NCBI GenBank assembly: GCA_947579665.1
Contig: OX388351.1
Span: 2,604,001 to 2,668,000, forward strand
DNA length: 64,000 nt
Reading direction: 5' to 3'
Origin: Sympetrum striolatum
Taxonomy: Eukaryota; Arthropoda; Insecta; Odonata; Libellulidae
Below the pieces are notes generated by a model, which saw nothing but the letters and a program-made list of their open reading frames with translations, did no database searches and was not told the origin of the DNA. A program made the position numbers and the translations under genes. Shown piece after piece: positions 1 to 11,300 of this stretch (positions are counted from its first letter, which is position 1; each line of letters opens with the position of its first letter).

Positions 1-499
1 AATTTACTAAAATTAGGAAAAGATAAAGGACCAATTCATTGCATTCTAAACTAGTAAACTTTGCTTTATCTTAGTGCTCGTCTTCTTTTCTTAACAAAGG
101 AATACATAAGGAAATTATTTATTAATTTTCAACACTCAGTGCATAAGTTTTAATTATTAATTAATTGCAGTTTACCTTGATCTCCTATCAGAGCTAAAGT
201 TATTTGCCCGTACTCTAAGCCCTGTAAATTATTTGCAGAGTCGTTTAATTTTTGTTTAAATATTAATAAATTAAATTTGGAGTTTTAAGTATCTGTGTGA
301 GTAAGTGATTGATATTAAATTTTAAGCAGGTAAACTCTTTAAAACGCTCAATCTCTTTGTCTTTACATTTTTATTATTTTTTCTCCTATAGAAGAAAATT
401 TCGAAAACTGTGTAAATAATATTTCTTACTCCCAAACGTTAAGAATTTAGGAGTTTTTCAATAAGTTTCAAACTGCCTTCCTCTACGTGTTTTTCTGCT

Positions 500-3400
500 A
501 TGCAGCTTGACCCAAACGCACCTCCTTTTGTCCCCTTGCGCACCAGGAGGTATACCCTTAATCCAGAAGCATTAGAATTTGTACCCTCATTAAGCGTGTT
601 TACTCATCAAGAACGTCACTTTCTCTCAGTTGAACCATTGTTGAATACTGCAACGGCCAACTCGCTCAGTAAGCGTCCTTATCCCCCATTAAGTACTCGA
701 CATCTTCTCACGAAGGAATTACAAGTTTTTCCACGAACATTTAAACTAGTTTATCTTAATGCTCAAAGTCTTATACCACATCTCGATGAACTTAAACTAA
801 TACTTCCCCAGTCAGACATACACGCCATTGCGATTTCTGAGACTTGGTTAAACCCTACGATTGATTCCTCAGCTGTAAAAATTCCTGGGTATACGCTATA
901 TCGAAATGATCGTATAGGCAAAAGAGGTGGGGGCGTTGGGATTTTCATTCGTAGCGATCTTCATGGTAAAATAATCTCTAACAGTAACCCAATCTATTGT
1001 AGAAAACCTGAATTTATTTTCGTCGAAATTATTGTAGAACACAAGAAAATATTACTTGGGGTAATTTATCGACCACCAAAAATTGGTTATTTGAGCGTAT
1101 TAGACGACGAATTAGCCAATCTGAGACACTGTTACGATCATGTCATTATTGCAGGAGACTTCAACGCAAATTTTAATGCTGATAATAACGATTCAAGATA
1201 TCTGAGACATTTATTCGATTCTCACAATCTTACCATTCTGCCTCTAAAACCTACTCACAATACATCAACTTCGTCCGTCCGTCCGTCTTCATCAACATGG
1301 ATTGACATTATAGCCTCAAGTAATCCCGATAAAGTTAAAATACACGGGCAACTCTCAGTTCCTGGAATTTCTCACCACGACTTACTTTTTCTTTCTTATT
1401 CCCTCAAAGTACCGAAAAATAGATCTAAATACATTCGCTGTCGAGACTTTAAAGCCATCAACTTTAACGAATTCTTAAATGACGCTAAATTACTACCATG
1501 GCAGGAGATAGAATACACTGACGATGTTGATACAAAAGTAGATATCTTAAATAACCATATGTTAAAATTAATAAATGTTCATGCTCCCGTCAGAACGATA
1601 CGAGTTACTAAGCCTCACGCTCCCTGGCTAACTGCAGAGATAAAACAAATGATGACGAAGCGCGACTCCACTTTCCGTAAATTTAAACGCACAAAAAGTA
1701 CAGTGGAATTTGAACATTACAAAAAGCTAAGAAATAAGACCAAACAAATGATACGAAATGAAAAAATTAAACTTGCCCATGCTATTTCTAAGGATAGCGG
1801 CTCCTCTTCAACACTGGAAAAATTTGCGCAAACTTGGGATTGGAAAATCGAAGGAATCATCTGCTCTTCATAACGTTTCCCTCGATAAGTTAAATAAAGC
1901 ATTTTCTCGCCCACCGTCAATTATCGATGCAAAACAGAAGCGTCAAGAGTTAGATCTTCTTCAACGAAAAATAACCCCTTTTCGTGGCTATCCTAATTTC
2001 TTTTTCAAACCGGTAACGCAGCTCGAAGTGCTAAGAGCCATAAAAAATCTCAAGTCTCAAACCCAAGGAGCGGACGAAATTCCGTTAATACTAGTTGACA
2101 AAATCTGTATCTTAATATTGCCTATGATCACAAACATTTATAATCACTCTCTTCTCCAGGGAAAGTTTCCAAATCCATGGAAACGCGCGTTGATACGGCC
2201 ATTGCCCAAAAATCTCAAATCAAATCCCATTGAGTATCGTCCAATCAGCTTCCTCCCGGTGTTATCTAAAGCGTTCGAGAAAATTGTTCATGGTCAAGTT
2301 ACCGATTTCCTCACGCAAAACTCGATACTTGATCCTTTGCAATCAGGTTTTCGGAAAAAAATATAGTACCACAACAGCGTTGGTAAAAATCACTGACGAC
2401 ATCCGACGATCCATGGATCATAAGAAATTAACAACCTTAATTCTTCTTGACTTTAGTAAAGCTTTTGACTCAATCGACGCAGATATTTTGATTGCCAAAT
2501 TACTCATCATGGGGTTTTCTAAATTATCCGCCGATTGGTTTGCGTCTTATCTTCACGAACGCCAAACTAAAGTCGTATCTCATGACTCCTCCTCCTCCTG
2601 GTTGACGGTAAACCGTGGACTTCCGCAAGGTTCCATACTCGGCCCATTGTTGTTTTCTCTTTTTATAAATGATTGCCCTCAAGTTATTAAATTCTGCAAA
2701 TTTCATTTATACGCTGATGATTTGCAAATCTACATAGATTCACCTGTGTCAAACTTCACGGACTCGATCACTCGCATCAACCATGACCTAACTAAAATAC
2801 ATGAATGGAGTAAGAAAAACTTTCTCACTATAAATCCTTCTAAGTCACAAGCTGTCATAATTGGTCACCCAAAACTATTAAATTCACTAGATCGAAGCAA
2901 CATTCCAACACCAATCCTAAATGGATCTAAAATCCCATATGGCAGCTCAGTAACAAACCTAGGTGTTATCATAAACGAAAACCTCTCATGGTCCGAGCAA
3001 GTAATTCAAATATGTAAAAGAGTATATTCATCTCTTCACTCTCTTAGACGATTAGGACATTTTTTATCTCCACCTCTGAAAGCCAAACTTGTAAATTCGT
3101 TGATCATGCCGCATTTTGATTATGGAGATGTAGTGTACCAGGATCTATCCGGAGAATTAGCTCTGAAGTTACAAAGAGCACAGAACGCATCTATAAGATT
3201 TATTTTTAAGTTACGAAAGTATGATCATGTCTCTGAATCATACAAACAATTATGCTGGCTAAGGCTAGAATCTCGAAGGAAATTGCATGTACTATCTATT
3301 GTTTATAGTATCCTAACTACGCAAAAGCCAGAGTACATTGCTTCGGAATTCGTGAACTTATTTTCTGTCCATAGGTGCAACACAAGAGGTTGCGACAACT

Positions 3401-3564
3401 TACTCATTCCACATCATAGATCCGAAATTTTTCATAACTCATTTATCGTAACTGCAAGCAAGCTTTGGAACATCCTTCCCCTCGAAATTAAGTCCTCTAT
3501 CACAGCTCGCGCTTTTAAAAGTAAATGTCGCACTTATCTCATGGGAAACGATCTCCCTATTTAA
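500..3564 (+). pseudogene. LINE ORF2: PAM2 motifs + endonuclease + reverse transcriptase (two frameshifts)
   Basis: Encodes the enzyme that nicks target DNA and reverse-transcribes the element's RNA. The N-terminus has two PAM2-like motifs, LDPNAPPFVP (residues 3-12) and LNPEALEFVP (20-29). An AP-type endonuclease follows, with LVYLNAQSL, ISETWL, the GKRGGGVGIFIRSD block, VIYRPPK and GDFNAN. The RT domain has LLDFSKAFDSID (motif A), GLPQGSILGPLLF (motif B) and LYADDLQIY (catalytic YADD, near 2710-2736). The C-terminus ends in the usual ASKLWN..P block. The reading frame changes twice, once near 1795 and once in the A-run at ~2354-2361, so three overlapping open segments (500-1873, 1758-2366, 2230-3564) together represent one protein of about 1,000 residues. 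The ATG at 500 is the first in frame, but the frame is open upstream, so the original start is unsure. Confidence 0.9.
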
Positions 3565-4239
3565 AGGGTCATTTCTACTCTTAGCGGCAACGCACAGAAA
3601 TTTCATCCTCCTACTGATTTTAAATCTAATCGCCAAAGCACTGTGAATCTCACCATTATATACTATACTTATCTACTGGTTCTCTCCAAATCTCTTAAAC
3701 CCTTCAAACTACAAACGTCACTGCAAACATGAAAATAATGTCTCTGGTCTTTCTGGTCCTTGTTTTTTCCTTAAATTTACGTTTTTTTACTTTCTTTCAA
3801 TTTGTACTTATGTACTGTTTTACTGACACCATATTATTTACGTTTTTACATATTTTTGACTTTATACTATATGTATGCATTGAACATGTTAATATTATAT
3901 ATAAAAATTGTGTTCCATTGAAGTGTACAATTGAGACATTTTGTCTTCAATTTTCATATATATATTGCTGTTGTAAATAAAATTATCTCTTCTTTATTCT
4001 AGTAATAAAAGTCTTTTCTCACCGGTTTCCTATCCCTATGTTGTGTTGATATCTATGTTTTATGTAATATTGACATGTATGTATGCTTTAAAATATGTTA
4101 TTTTATATTATGTTATATATGTTAAAATTTTATTGATGTATCCTATATATGTACCTATTGATAGTGTATTTATAAAATGTAATCATGTTTCTTACCATCT
4201 TTTTAGTTAATACTATCGGTAGGTTTGCGCAGGTTTTTC

Positions 4240-4415
4240 ACACCCCCCTTCTTAGTGGGTGTTTTCCTGCAGTGGATAAATTTTTTTTCCTAAGAATTTC
4301 TTAGGTTTTTTACATCCACAATTTCTTCTCAAATCTTTTTCATACTATCTCTTTAAATTAATTATTTATGTATTGTATGACGATGGGTTAGATGGAAGAG
4401 GAGACTTTTAGTCTC
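4240..4415 (+). promoter_or_regulatory. Conserved 3'-UTR stem-loops of LINE copy 1
   Basis: Two hairpins are shared with copy 2. The first (about 4240-4262) pairs ACACCC with GGGTGT; the same position in copy 2 pairs ACACTCCC with GGGAGTGT, so both sides changed together. The second (4401-4415) is GAGACT-TTT-AGTCTC, just before CGCCCGAATAAAG and the ATT tail. LINE RTs of several clades recognise 3' stem-loops; that role here is inferred. Confidence 0.65.
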
Positions 4416-4459
4416 AATCTCGCCCGAATAAAGCCGTTTTATTATTATTATTATTATTA

Positions 4460-5784
4460 TATATTTTTAGAAGCCTATATTTATTGTCAGAAAAGTGCCC
4501 AATGGCTTGTTTTATTTTAATTAAATTACTGAGAAGACTTCGTATTTAATTATTAATGCACTTGTATTTCGGTTTTTTCAACCCGTTATCAAGACGACAA
4601 TTTATATATATAGATAGATTTTTTTTTCAATTTTGCGTGCTCGCGCGCACAGAGGCTAGCCTATCGCTCGTATCACCCACGCGTATCAACTGAAACGTTC
4701 CCGGGAACCACAGCTATTGATTTTCTAAAAAAGGAATAATGCGAAAAGAACAAACAGTAAGGACTAAAATTTTATTCACTTACCTATAGAGCGTACTTTA
4801 ATTCCTCCTAAATTAACCTTGTCATATCAAAGTTGCAGCGAAATGAATAGCAAGCTGTGGAAGGATCTTCATGGCACCAAAATGTGAATGATGAGTCATG
4901 ACTTGTCGATTGAAATTTAAAGCAATCTATTTGGATCTTTTTGACTCTAATTATCCAGATCGATCAGTCGATTTTATGAAGAATTGTTATTCTGAAGAGG
5001 GATGCGATCATCTCTCTGTGGAGGAAAACACAATTCATTTCCAATCCATCTCATGATAACCGAGCTGCACAACGAAGGTTACCAATATTCAAGTACTCTC
5101 CTTCTTTATATCTCTCCTACTATTTCTTATTTTGTGGTTGAATTTTTTGAATCTGGTGACTGTAGTATCTACAACTCATTTGTTATTTTTAAAACTAGCT
5201 AAACAGTTCTGCATAAAATAAAGAGCTTAGTTTTACTCTCCAAATTGCTTAAGGTAAGGTATTCTGAAACTATCAGCTGAGAAGAACGTTTTAAAACATA
5301 AATCAGTCATAATTGAGTATTAATTTTTAAGCACTTCAGTAAATTATAAACCTAGTTCAAAATAATGAACTAGTAAATAATAAACTCTTTTTCAAGAAAA
5401 GCAAGTCATAGGTTCTTTTCCTCACTTAACTCTTAATAACTAACTAATCATTGCCTATAATTTTTTCCATTAATGAATATTTTAATTCATGTTATCCTTA
5501 TTCATCATTATCCTTTCCTCTAAGATCATTCATTCACTCATTTGCTATTATCCTTTATATTCGCCCTCTTGTTACTCTTTTGGTTATATTTGAGTCATCT
5601 TTTACTCTCTCTTACCATTCACGTATTCACATTCAGTTGCTGCCAAATTAAATTAGTATAAAATTAAGGTATTTCTCGAACAGCCCAGGTTCCGCGACCA
5701 CCCAATGAAGCTGAGCTCGATCATTATTATGTATACGAAAGTGATCGATACTAGGCAATTTTTATCTAATATTCCGCCATAGTT
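4460..5784. other. AT-rich spacer, no gene recognised
   Basis: Nothing codes convincingly. A patch at 4637-4720 is GC-richer and contains a short palindrome around GTTCCCGGGAAC. Short open frames of 60-70 codons show no family resemblance. Confidence 0.5.
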
Positions 5785-6155
5785 TCCTACTACCATATTC
5801 TGATGAATGGAATATTCTCCTTTATCATTTGGTACAGGGTGGAGAAAAATGTATCTTTTATCACGGTTTTGACCATGGCTTTGATGGGATAAAAGCTACT
5901 GAGGTATGACTGAATAATTGCACTTATCAAGGTCTCTCCTTATGGACTGACAAGAAAGTGTTATTCGTAGAGTCATTGTGCTTCACTTACGTGGGAATTT
6001 TCTGTTTATAGCGTTCTGGCTCAGTGAGGAAAGCAAGGGTCCTACCTCACTCCTCATCCTGCCTTGTATACCTCATTCCTCTCTGCAAGCTCTTAATAGG
6101 TTATGTATGAGGGGGTGAGGCAACAACCAGCCTTTGGGCTGAATACTTTACAGAC
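5785..6155. repeat. Interspersed repeat, copy 1
   Basis: About 370 bp, resembling 14312-14695 along its whole length in the same orientation. Shared landmarks in order are CTACCATA, GTACAGG..GAGAAAAATGTATCTTT, AAAGCTACTGAGGTATGA, GGTCTCTCCTTATGGA, GGCTCAGTGAGGAAAGCAA, ACCTCACTCCTCATCCTG, GGGGGTGAGG and GGGCTGAATACTTT. There is no coding potential, so it is probably a SINE- or MITE-like element. Its ends are set only by where the similarity stops. Confidence 0.75.
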
Positions 6156-6483
6156 TCCACCAAACAAAAACCTGTAGACAACCTTAATTTTTGTAGTTTC
6201 TGTTTTTTTAGAGTAGGCTATAATAATAATAATAATATTTTTTTTAAATACAATTTATTCAATACAATTTTAAATTCAATAACCAACAATGAAAATAATA
6301 CGAAGAAAAGGTTATCATGCGCAGCTCAAACTTACATAGAAACAAAACAGTCAGGTCCTGCTAAGCAAAATGCTTGTCAGCAGGTTCCATTTATGTAATC
6401 TACTGTAGAATTATAGCAATTTCAAAAGAAGAGTTTAATAGGTGTAGAGTACCAAAAATATTAAAATTACAGTAAAATACATT
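6156..6483. other. AT-rich spacer with short TAA/AAT runs
   Basis: Contains an AAT-repeat run near 6221-6236 and low-complexity AT. I see no gene. Confidence 0.4.
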
Positions 6484-6562
6484 AGAATAATAATAATAAT
6501 AAAAAGACTTTATTAGTGCGAGACTAGGAAGTCTCTTCTCACATCTAACCCTTCGTCGTATG
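6484..6562 (-). mobile_element. 5'-truncated LINE 3' end (same family)
   Basis: On the minus strand this reads GACGA-GGGTTAGATGTGAGAAGAGACT..AGTCTC followed by AATAAAG and an ATT-repeat tail. That matches the last ~75 bp of copies 1 and 2, including the hairpin GAGACTTCCTAGTCTC (6520-6535). Everything upstream is missing, as is typical of incomplete reverse transcription. Confidence 0.85.
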
Positions 6563-6999
6563 AGTCTTTATGTGCTAATCGTTTCCAAAAAGTTTTAAAT
6601 ACCTTATATTTCTGCAGATAAGACGAACTTCATATAAGACGAGGTATAAATTCTCGTCAAAGTATTCTCGTTTTAGCATATTTATCTGTCCTATAAGACA
6701 ACCCCCGAACTATCAACGGTTCATGAATTTAATTTAGGTCAGCGATCATCATCTAGATAATAATACTGTATATCGTGTTCGGAACTTCATCCCATTCGCA
6801 ATTTTTCCGTGAATGGACCAATTTTATTTTCTTGAATCTGGCAGCACTGCCTTGCAATTGCTGCAAATCTGTCCTATAGGATGACCCCGGATCATGGAGA
6901 TCTTTTTTTGAATCAACTTTCGTCTTATCTGCGGTAATATACTTTAACTTTATTTGGAACGAATTCAATTCGTCCATTGTAAAATAAAATGTGTATGCT
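6563..6999. other. Spacer, nothing recognised
   Basis: A 74-codon open frame on the minus strand (6753-6977) has no recognisable family features. Two short phrases about a 'cttatctg/ctgtcctataggac' motif recur at 6610-6700 and 6860-6930, but no clear element boundary is visible. Confidence 0.3.
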
Positions 7000-7560
7000 A
7001 ATCCGACCGAAGGACGAAAAGGCTATACTTCTCCAAGTCATTATTCTTTCGAAGCAGGAGATGGACTATTAATAAGGGCAGATCACAGGTTCGTTAAAGC
7101 GTAGCAAAACCAAGCAGTCTTGACCGAACTTCCTGTAAAGAGAAACCAGTCCGTTCGTGGGTATTCCCCAACTCAGAGGATCTTCGCTGGAGGATGGCGG
7201 AATGCAGATTAAATTATTTGTGTCTTAGCGAGGTCCATCCGGAGTTTTTATTTTCCGCTGCGAGTGAAGGCCAAGCGAATGGGGGGAGACGCTGTGGTGG
7301 TTGAAGAGGTGTGAGAAGGGATTTAGAACTCCGTGGGAATCTCCAGGATTTAAGTACCCGGCATGCATCGCGATCTTAGTATATCCCAACTCGAGCGAGT
7401 CAGGTCACTCGGTCGTGGAATTGGCAATTTCGCGAATCGCTAATTTCAACCGCAGTCTCTCGTGGAATAGTGGCCAATTTAGGTTTTAGGCCCGTAATCT
7501 AGCCTTGAGATTCGCCGTCTTCTATTTTTCGGGAGATTGCTGAGACGAATGAAAGCACTG
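7000..7560. other. GC- and CpG-richer island without recognised gene
   Basis: This ~550-bp patch is visibly richer in G+C and CpG than its flanks (for example around 7150-7300 and 7350-7460). It contains a 62-codon open frame on the plus strand (7301-7489) with no recognised domain. It could be a remnant of a promoter/first exon, an rRNA/tRNA-derived repeat, or an unknown element. Confidence 0.4.
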
Positions 7561-7594
7561 GAATTATCGTCACACGTTTATTTGATACGAAATT

Positions 7595-7665
7595 CTATAT
7601 GACCTAGGACTCCAACACCAAGGTCCCAAGGTTCAAATCCCGGATAACCGAATTTTTCTGGTTTT
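7595..7665 (+). repeat. tRNA-like B-box segment (possible SINE remnant)
   Basis: GGTTCAAATCC at 7630-7640 matches the RNA polymerase III B box and sits in an arm-like context (CCAAGGTTCAAATCCCGG). No convincing A box lies 30-60 bp upstream, so this is at best a decayed tRNA-derived head. Confidence 0.3.
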
Positions 7666-8129
7666 GGAATGGTCTTATATCTTTGCTTATTGTTAATGTC
7701 TCTACCTTTACTCTCCATAAGTGGATGTTTAAGAGGGCACCAAATAAAAACAAAAATAAATATTAGGCGGAGAATTGTAAAACATATCGTGTGTATTTTC
7801 TGTGCATGATTCTTCTTACCTGCTCATTCGTGGAGTTTCTTTTGGCTGATTTTTGAGACTTTTACTTCTACTAAGTGTAAGTGCAGAATCCAATTTTTGC
7901 TCGCTTTCATGTTAAACCAAACTTTACTCTTATACCATCTGTGTCTTATACCATTCGTCTGTTTGCATATCTGTGTGAACATTAATTGAAAAGAAAGATT
8001 GAAGATTGACTAAAAATGTTTAGTTCTGTAACTCTAAATTTCTGCTAAATTATTGAATATGTTCTGTAATTATTACGTAAATATTTGTATTTATTGGATA
8101 CAAACCTAAACCACAAGCGTCATTGACTC

Positions 8130-8330
8130 CTTAAGTTGAAAGAAAAGACTTCGTAATTTCCACAATAAGTTTTAATTTATTCGACCGGTTTCGGTATTGA
8201 CAGCCATCCTCAGGGCATTAAATTAAAACTTATTGTGTTATTGTGAATAAATTAAAACTATTGTATTGTAGTATTGTGAGTAAATTAAAACTTATTGTGG
8301 AAATTACGAAGTCTTTTCTTTCAACTTAAG
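8130..8330. mobile_element. Foldback element with hammerhead-like core
   Basis: The 50-bp arms 8130-8179 and 8281-8330 are perfect inverted repeats. Between them, on the minus strand (8183-8213), is CTGAGGA, a 14-nt possible stem II, then GAAA-CCGG-TC. These are the conserved blocks of a type-I hammerhead ribozyme (CUGANGA..GAAA..NUH) with a very short palindromic stem III, the form described in Penelope-like elements. Two further partial copies of the arm sequence lie at 8220-8280. Activity is inferred from the core only. Confidence 0.65.
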
Positions 8331-11300
8331 ATGTCGTTCCACGAAGTACGGCTTGGACATATTGATTAAAGTCATTGACTCCGCTTTTTTATGTCGTAAG
8401 CATGCCTCTACGGCAGAAGTGAGGAATCGATCTTAGCTATCGTGGTTTAGAAGGCCAGATATTTCCGATTAGAATGCATTTCACTTATTTTCAGGAATAT
8501 TTTCGAGGTATTTTTCCAGAATGATAGGAAATTGAAATCGTATAGTTGAAATCGTATAGTTGTAATCGTATAGTTGAATATCGTTAGTGATTTTCAAAAC
8601 TAAAACTTCCAAGATATATTCGATGACGATCCTGCATCCAATCTCATCTAAGTGCATACATTATAATTACATTTCTAGTATGAACTACTTTCTAAGTTCG
8701 TGGTATGAACTTATGCGTAAGGGTTAACGTTTGCTTTATATTTTATTATCCAGTGTTCGAAGCAGGAGTTACTAAAGTTAAAAAAAGATTCGAGCTAAAA
8801 ATTATGTAGATAATGTAATATTTCCGTAGTTTCACGGAACGTACCGGCTGTGGCATCTCCACTTCTGTTCCTAACAAAATATTAATCATTCATTCAGAAA
8901 GGCTATGATTCTACCATTATTAGTAGTAGAGGTAACATGGAATGACGAATTCGTTTTGGTATCTGTTTAGAGCGGTAGCTTTAACCTTTTTGAGATAAAG
9001 TCGGCAACTTTTCTCAAATCATTATTCTGTGAAATCCGCCGACATTTATGCGGTTGGATTTCATCAACTTATCCGCTTATCTTTTGAGTGCAAAGTTGTG
9101 ATTCACTTTGATGCGTGACACGGCATATTTTACTAAACTTTAAATTGAGGGCTATAGCGAAACCGTATTTGAGAAATGCATATATAACAACTATTGGATT
9201 TGTGTTGCGGTTTTGCTCTCAAGTATTTCCTATTGGTTACCGTAGGAAACTCAAATAGTATTTGATGGTACTTTGGTTTGACTTCCATGCATGATTTAGT
9301 TCCAATATTCCAAATCATGTACAAATTAACAGTGCGTAGTGACGTAGTTTTGAATGAAGATATAATATTTTATATTGCTTATGTTGTATGCAACGTATTT
9401 TTAATTTCTATAGTTGAAATGCCTTTAAGGATGCAGTTATAACTGATTGAGGTCATTTGAATACCTTAATAGTCTGTGTAAAGGTGATTAACCGTGTGAT
9501 CCTTATCGAATATTGCAACTCCAGTTCAACTTCACACAACGTCCACACCAATAAATCTAGACGGATCTCTACAATAAAAAATATTGAATAATGCCCTCTT
9601 GAAATGAGATCAGGAAGATAACAACCCTTTGTTTTGTTGGGTTAACGTATTGGGAAAATAAATCAAGAAATATCTCAACATCCTTGGAATACAATATAGA
9701 CTTACTGTTTACATTTATGATCTAACATTATTACCATGAGCCAGAAATGGTTGTAATAGTTGCTAAAAAATCTGTTTCAATCCTTAGGCTAACACCTAGA
9801 TAAATTCTGTCAAATTAAAAAAATAATATCGTCCTTATGAATGTACTTACTCCTTTGGAATGGTGCATCGTTCACCTTAATACACTATCAACAGTAAATA
9901 AACAAGTAAAATGATAGTTATGATTCCTCTATAGTGAAATTCCACCAAGTATAGCTCAATGATATTCATTAATTCATCGATTAACAGAATTAAACGCAAT
10001 TAATGATGGCCAAATACTTATGCAAAGTTTGTCGTTTCATTTTAAATTGTCAAATCGAGTCAAATTCAATCAACTGGAGCGAGAAAAATGACAAGTTTTT
10101 GAAAGGTACCTTTGGTAAACAATCAAAGTAAAAGAATCATTTTAAACGAGTTAATTAATAATTACATTTACGACTTAAAATTAATAATCTCATCGAATTG
10201 TGAAATTAAATAGGCATGATTTAATATATAATGAATGACATTGATAATCAGACAAATGTATCCATATTTAAGAATAGTAAGACAATTGATGGCGTAAATC
10301 TATTTTATTTATCCAGATTTTATATGAATTTCAACTAATTGTGGATGATTCGATGGAATTTACAGTTTGGAAAGAACTACAGGAATGTATTTTTTTCGCG
10401 TAAATTGTTTTAAGCACCTTTAATAGAAAGAGCGAACAGAAATCGAAAATTGTAGATAAAGAGGGATTACTACAGCGGAATAAAAGGGACGTTGGGATTC
10501 GCTGATGCTCTTGTTGGAATTTCCGGATTACGAGAAGGCACATCCTGTGTCCTGAATGACCCCTGCGATTTACGCAATCACCTCCGAGAAGAAGAACGCA
10601 AGTCTAGAAATTTCTGCGGTTTGACAGATTGATTGTATGCGGGCCGAAGCTGAGGCATTTTGCAAGTCTAATACTTATCGGTGTGCTAAAATAAATAGAA
10701 CGACGAACTTACTATCGAAGCCAGAAAGGTACAGCTTTCCAGAGTTGGAATGTATTTTCGCTTTATGATTCCTTAACTTTTCGAAATGCACTAAATTATA
10801 TAAAACCGATTAAAGATTAACAAGAGTGCCTTAACTACTGTAACCTTTTGTCGCGAATTTCTATCCGTCTGATAAAATCATAAATACCTTTATGTTAACC
10901 GAACTTTTTAATTTTGGATGAAGAAAGTTAGGGAGACCCTTTTATTAAAGTTATGTAATGATTTAAACTTCAGAAATATATCTGGTTGAACAAGTTTGTA
11001 AGACTCTTAATCATTTTGCTGACCTAATAAATTAAAGGGCTCCTATCTTTCTTTACATAAAAATTTTACAGAAAGACTTCTAATTGAAATACATAAATTC
11101 TCGCCAGAGCCTTTTTAACTATGCACGTTGATTAGAAAATATCGGTTTAAGCCACAATTTCGTGTAAAACTTATTAAGAGATTGGAAGATTCATAAATAC
11201 AAAGAAATTTGAGGAAAAATGGTTATTTTATCATAGTGTCCGATTTGCAATTTTTTAAATTTAGAAGGCAATAGAAGGCTATCATTATTTTGAATATGAT

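Larger units (their letters stand above)
430..4459 (+). mobile_element. Non-LTR retrotransposon (LINE), copy 1
   Basis: A nearly full-length LINE of the jockey/CR1 group, in the same family as the copies at 21600-26118 and 61440-62895 (-) and the stub at 6484-6562 (-). It holds an endonuclease-reverse transcriptase ORF, a ~880-bp 3' UTR with two stem-loops, and a 3' tail of TTTTATT followed by ATT repeats ending near 4459. No ORF1 is visible upstream of ORF2, so the copy is either 5'-truncated or its ORF1 is decayed. The 5' boundary cannot be seen and 430 is a minimum estimate. I see no clear target-site duplication. Confidence 0.9.
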
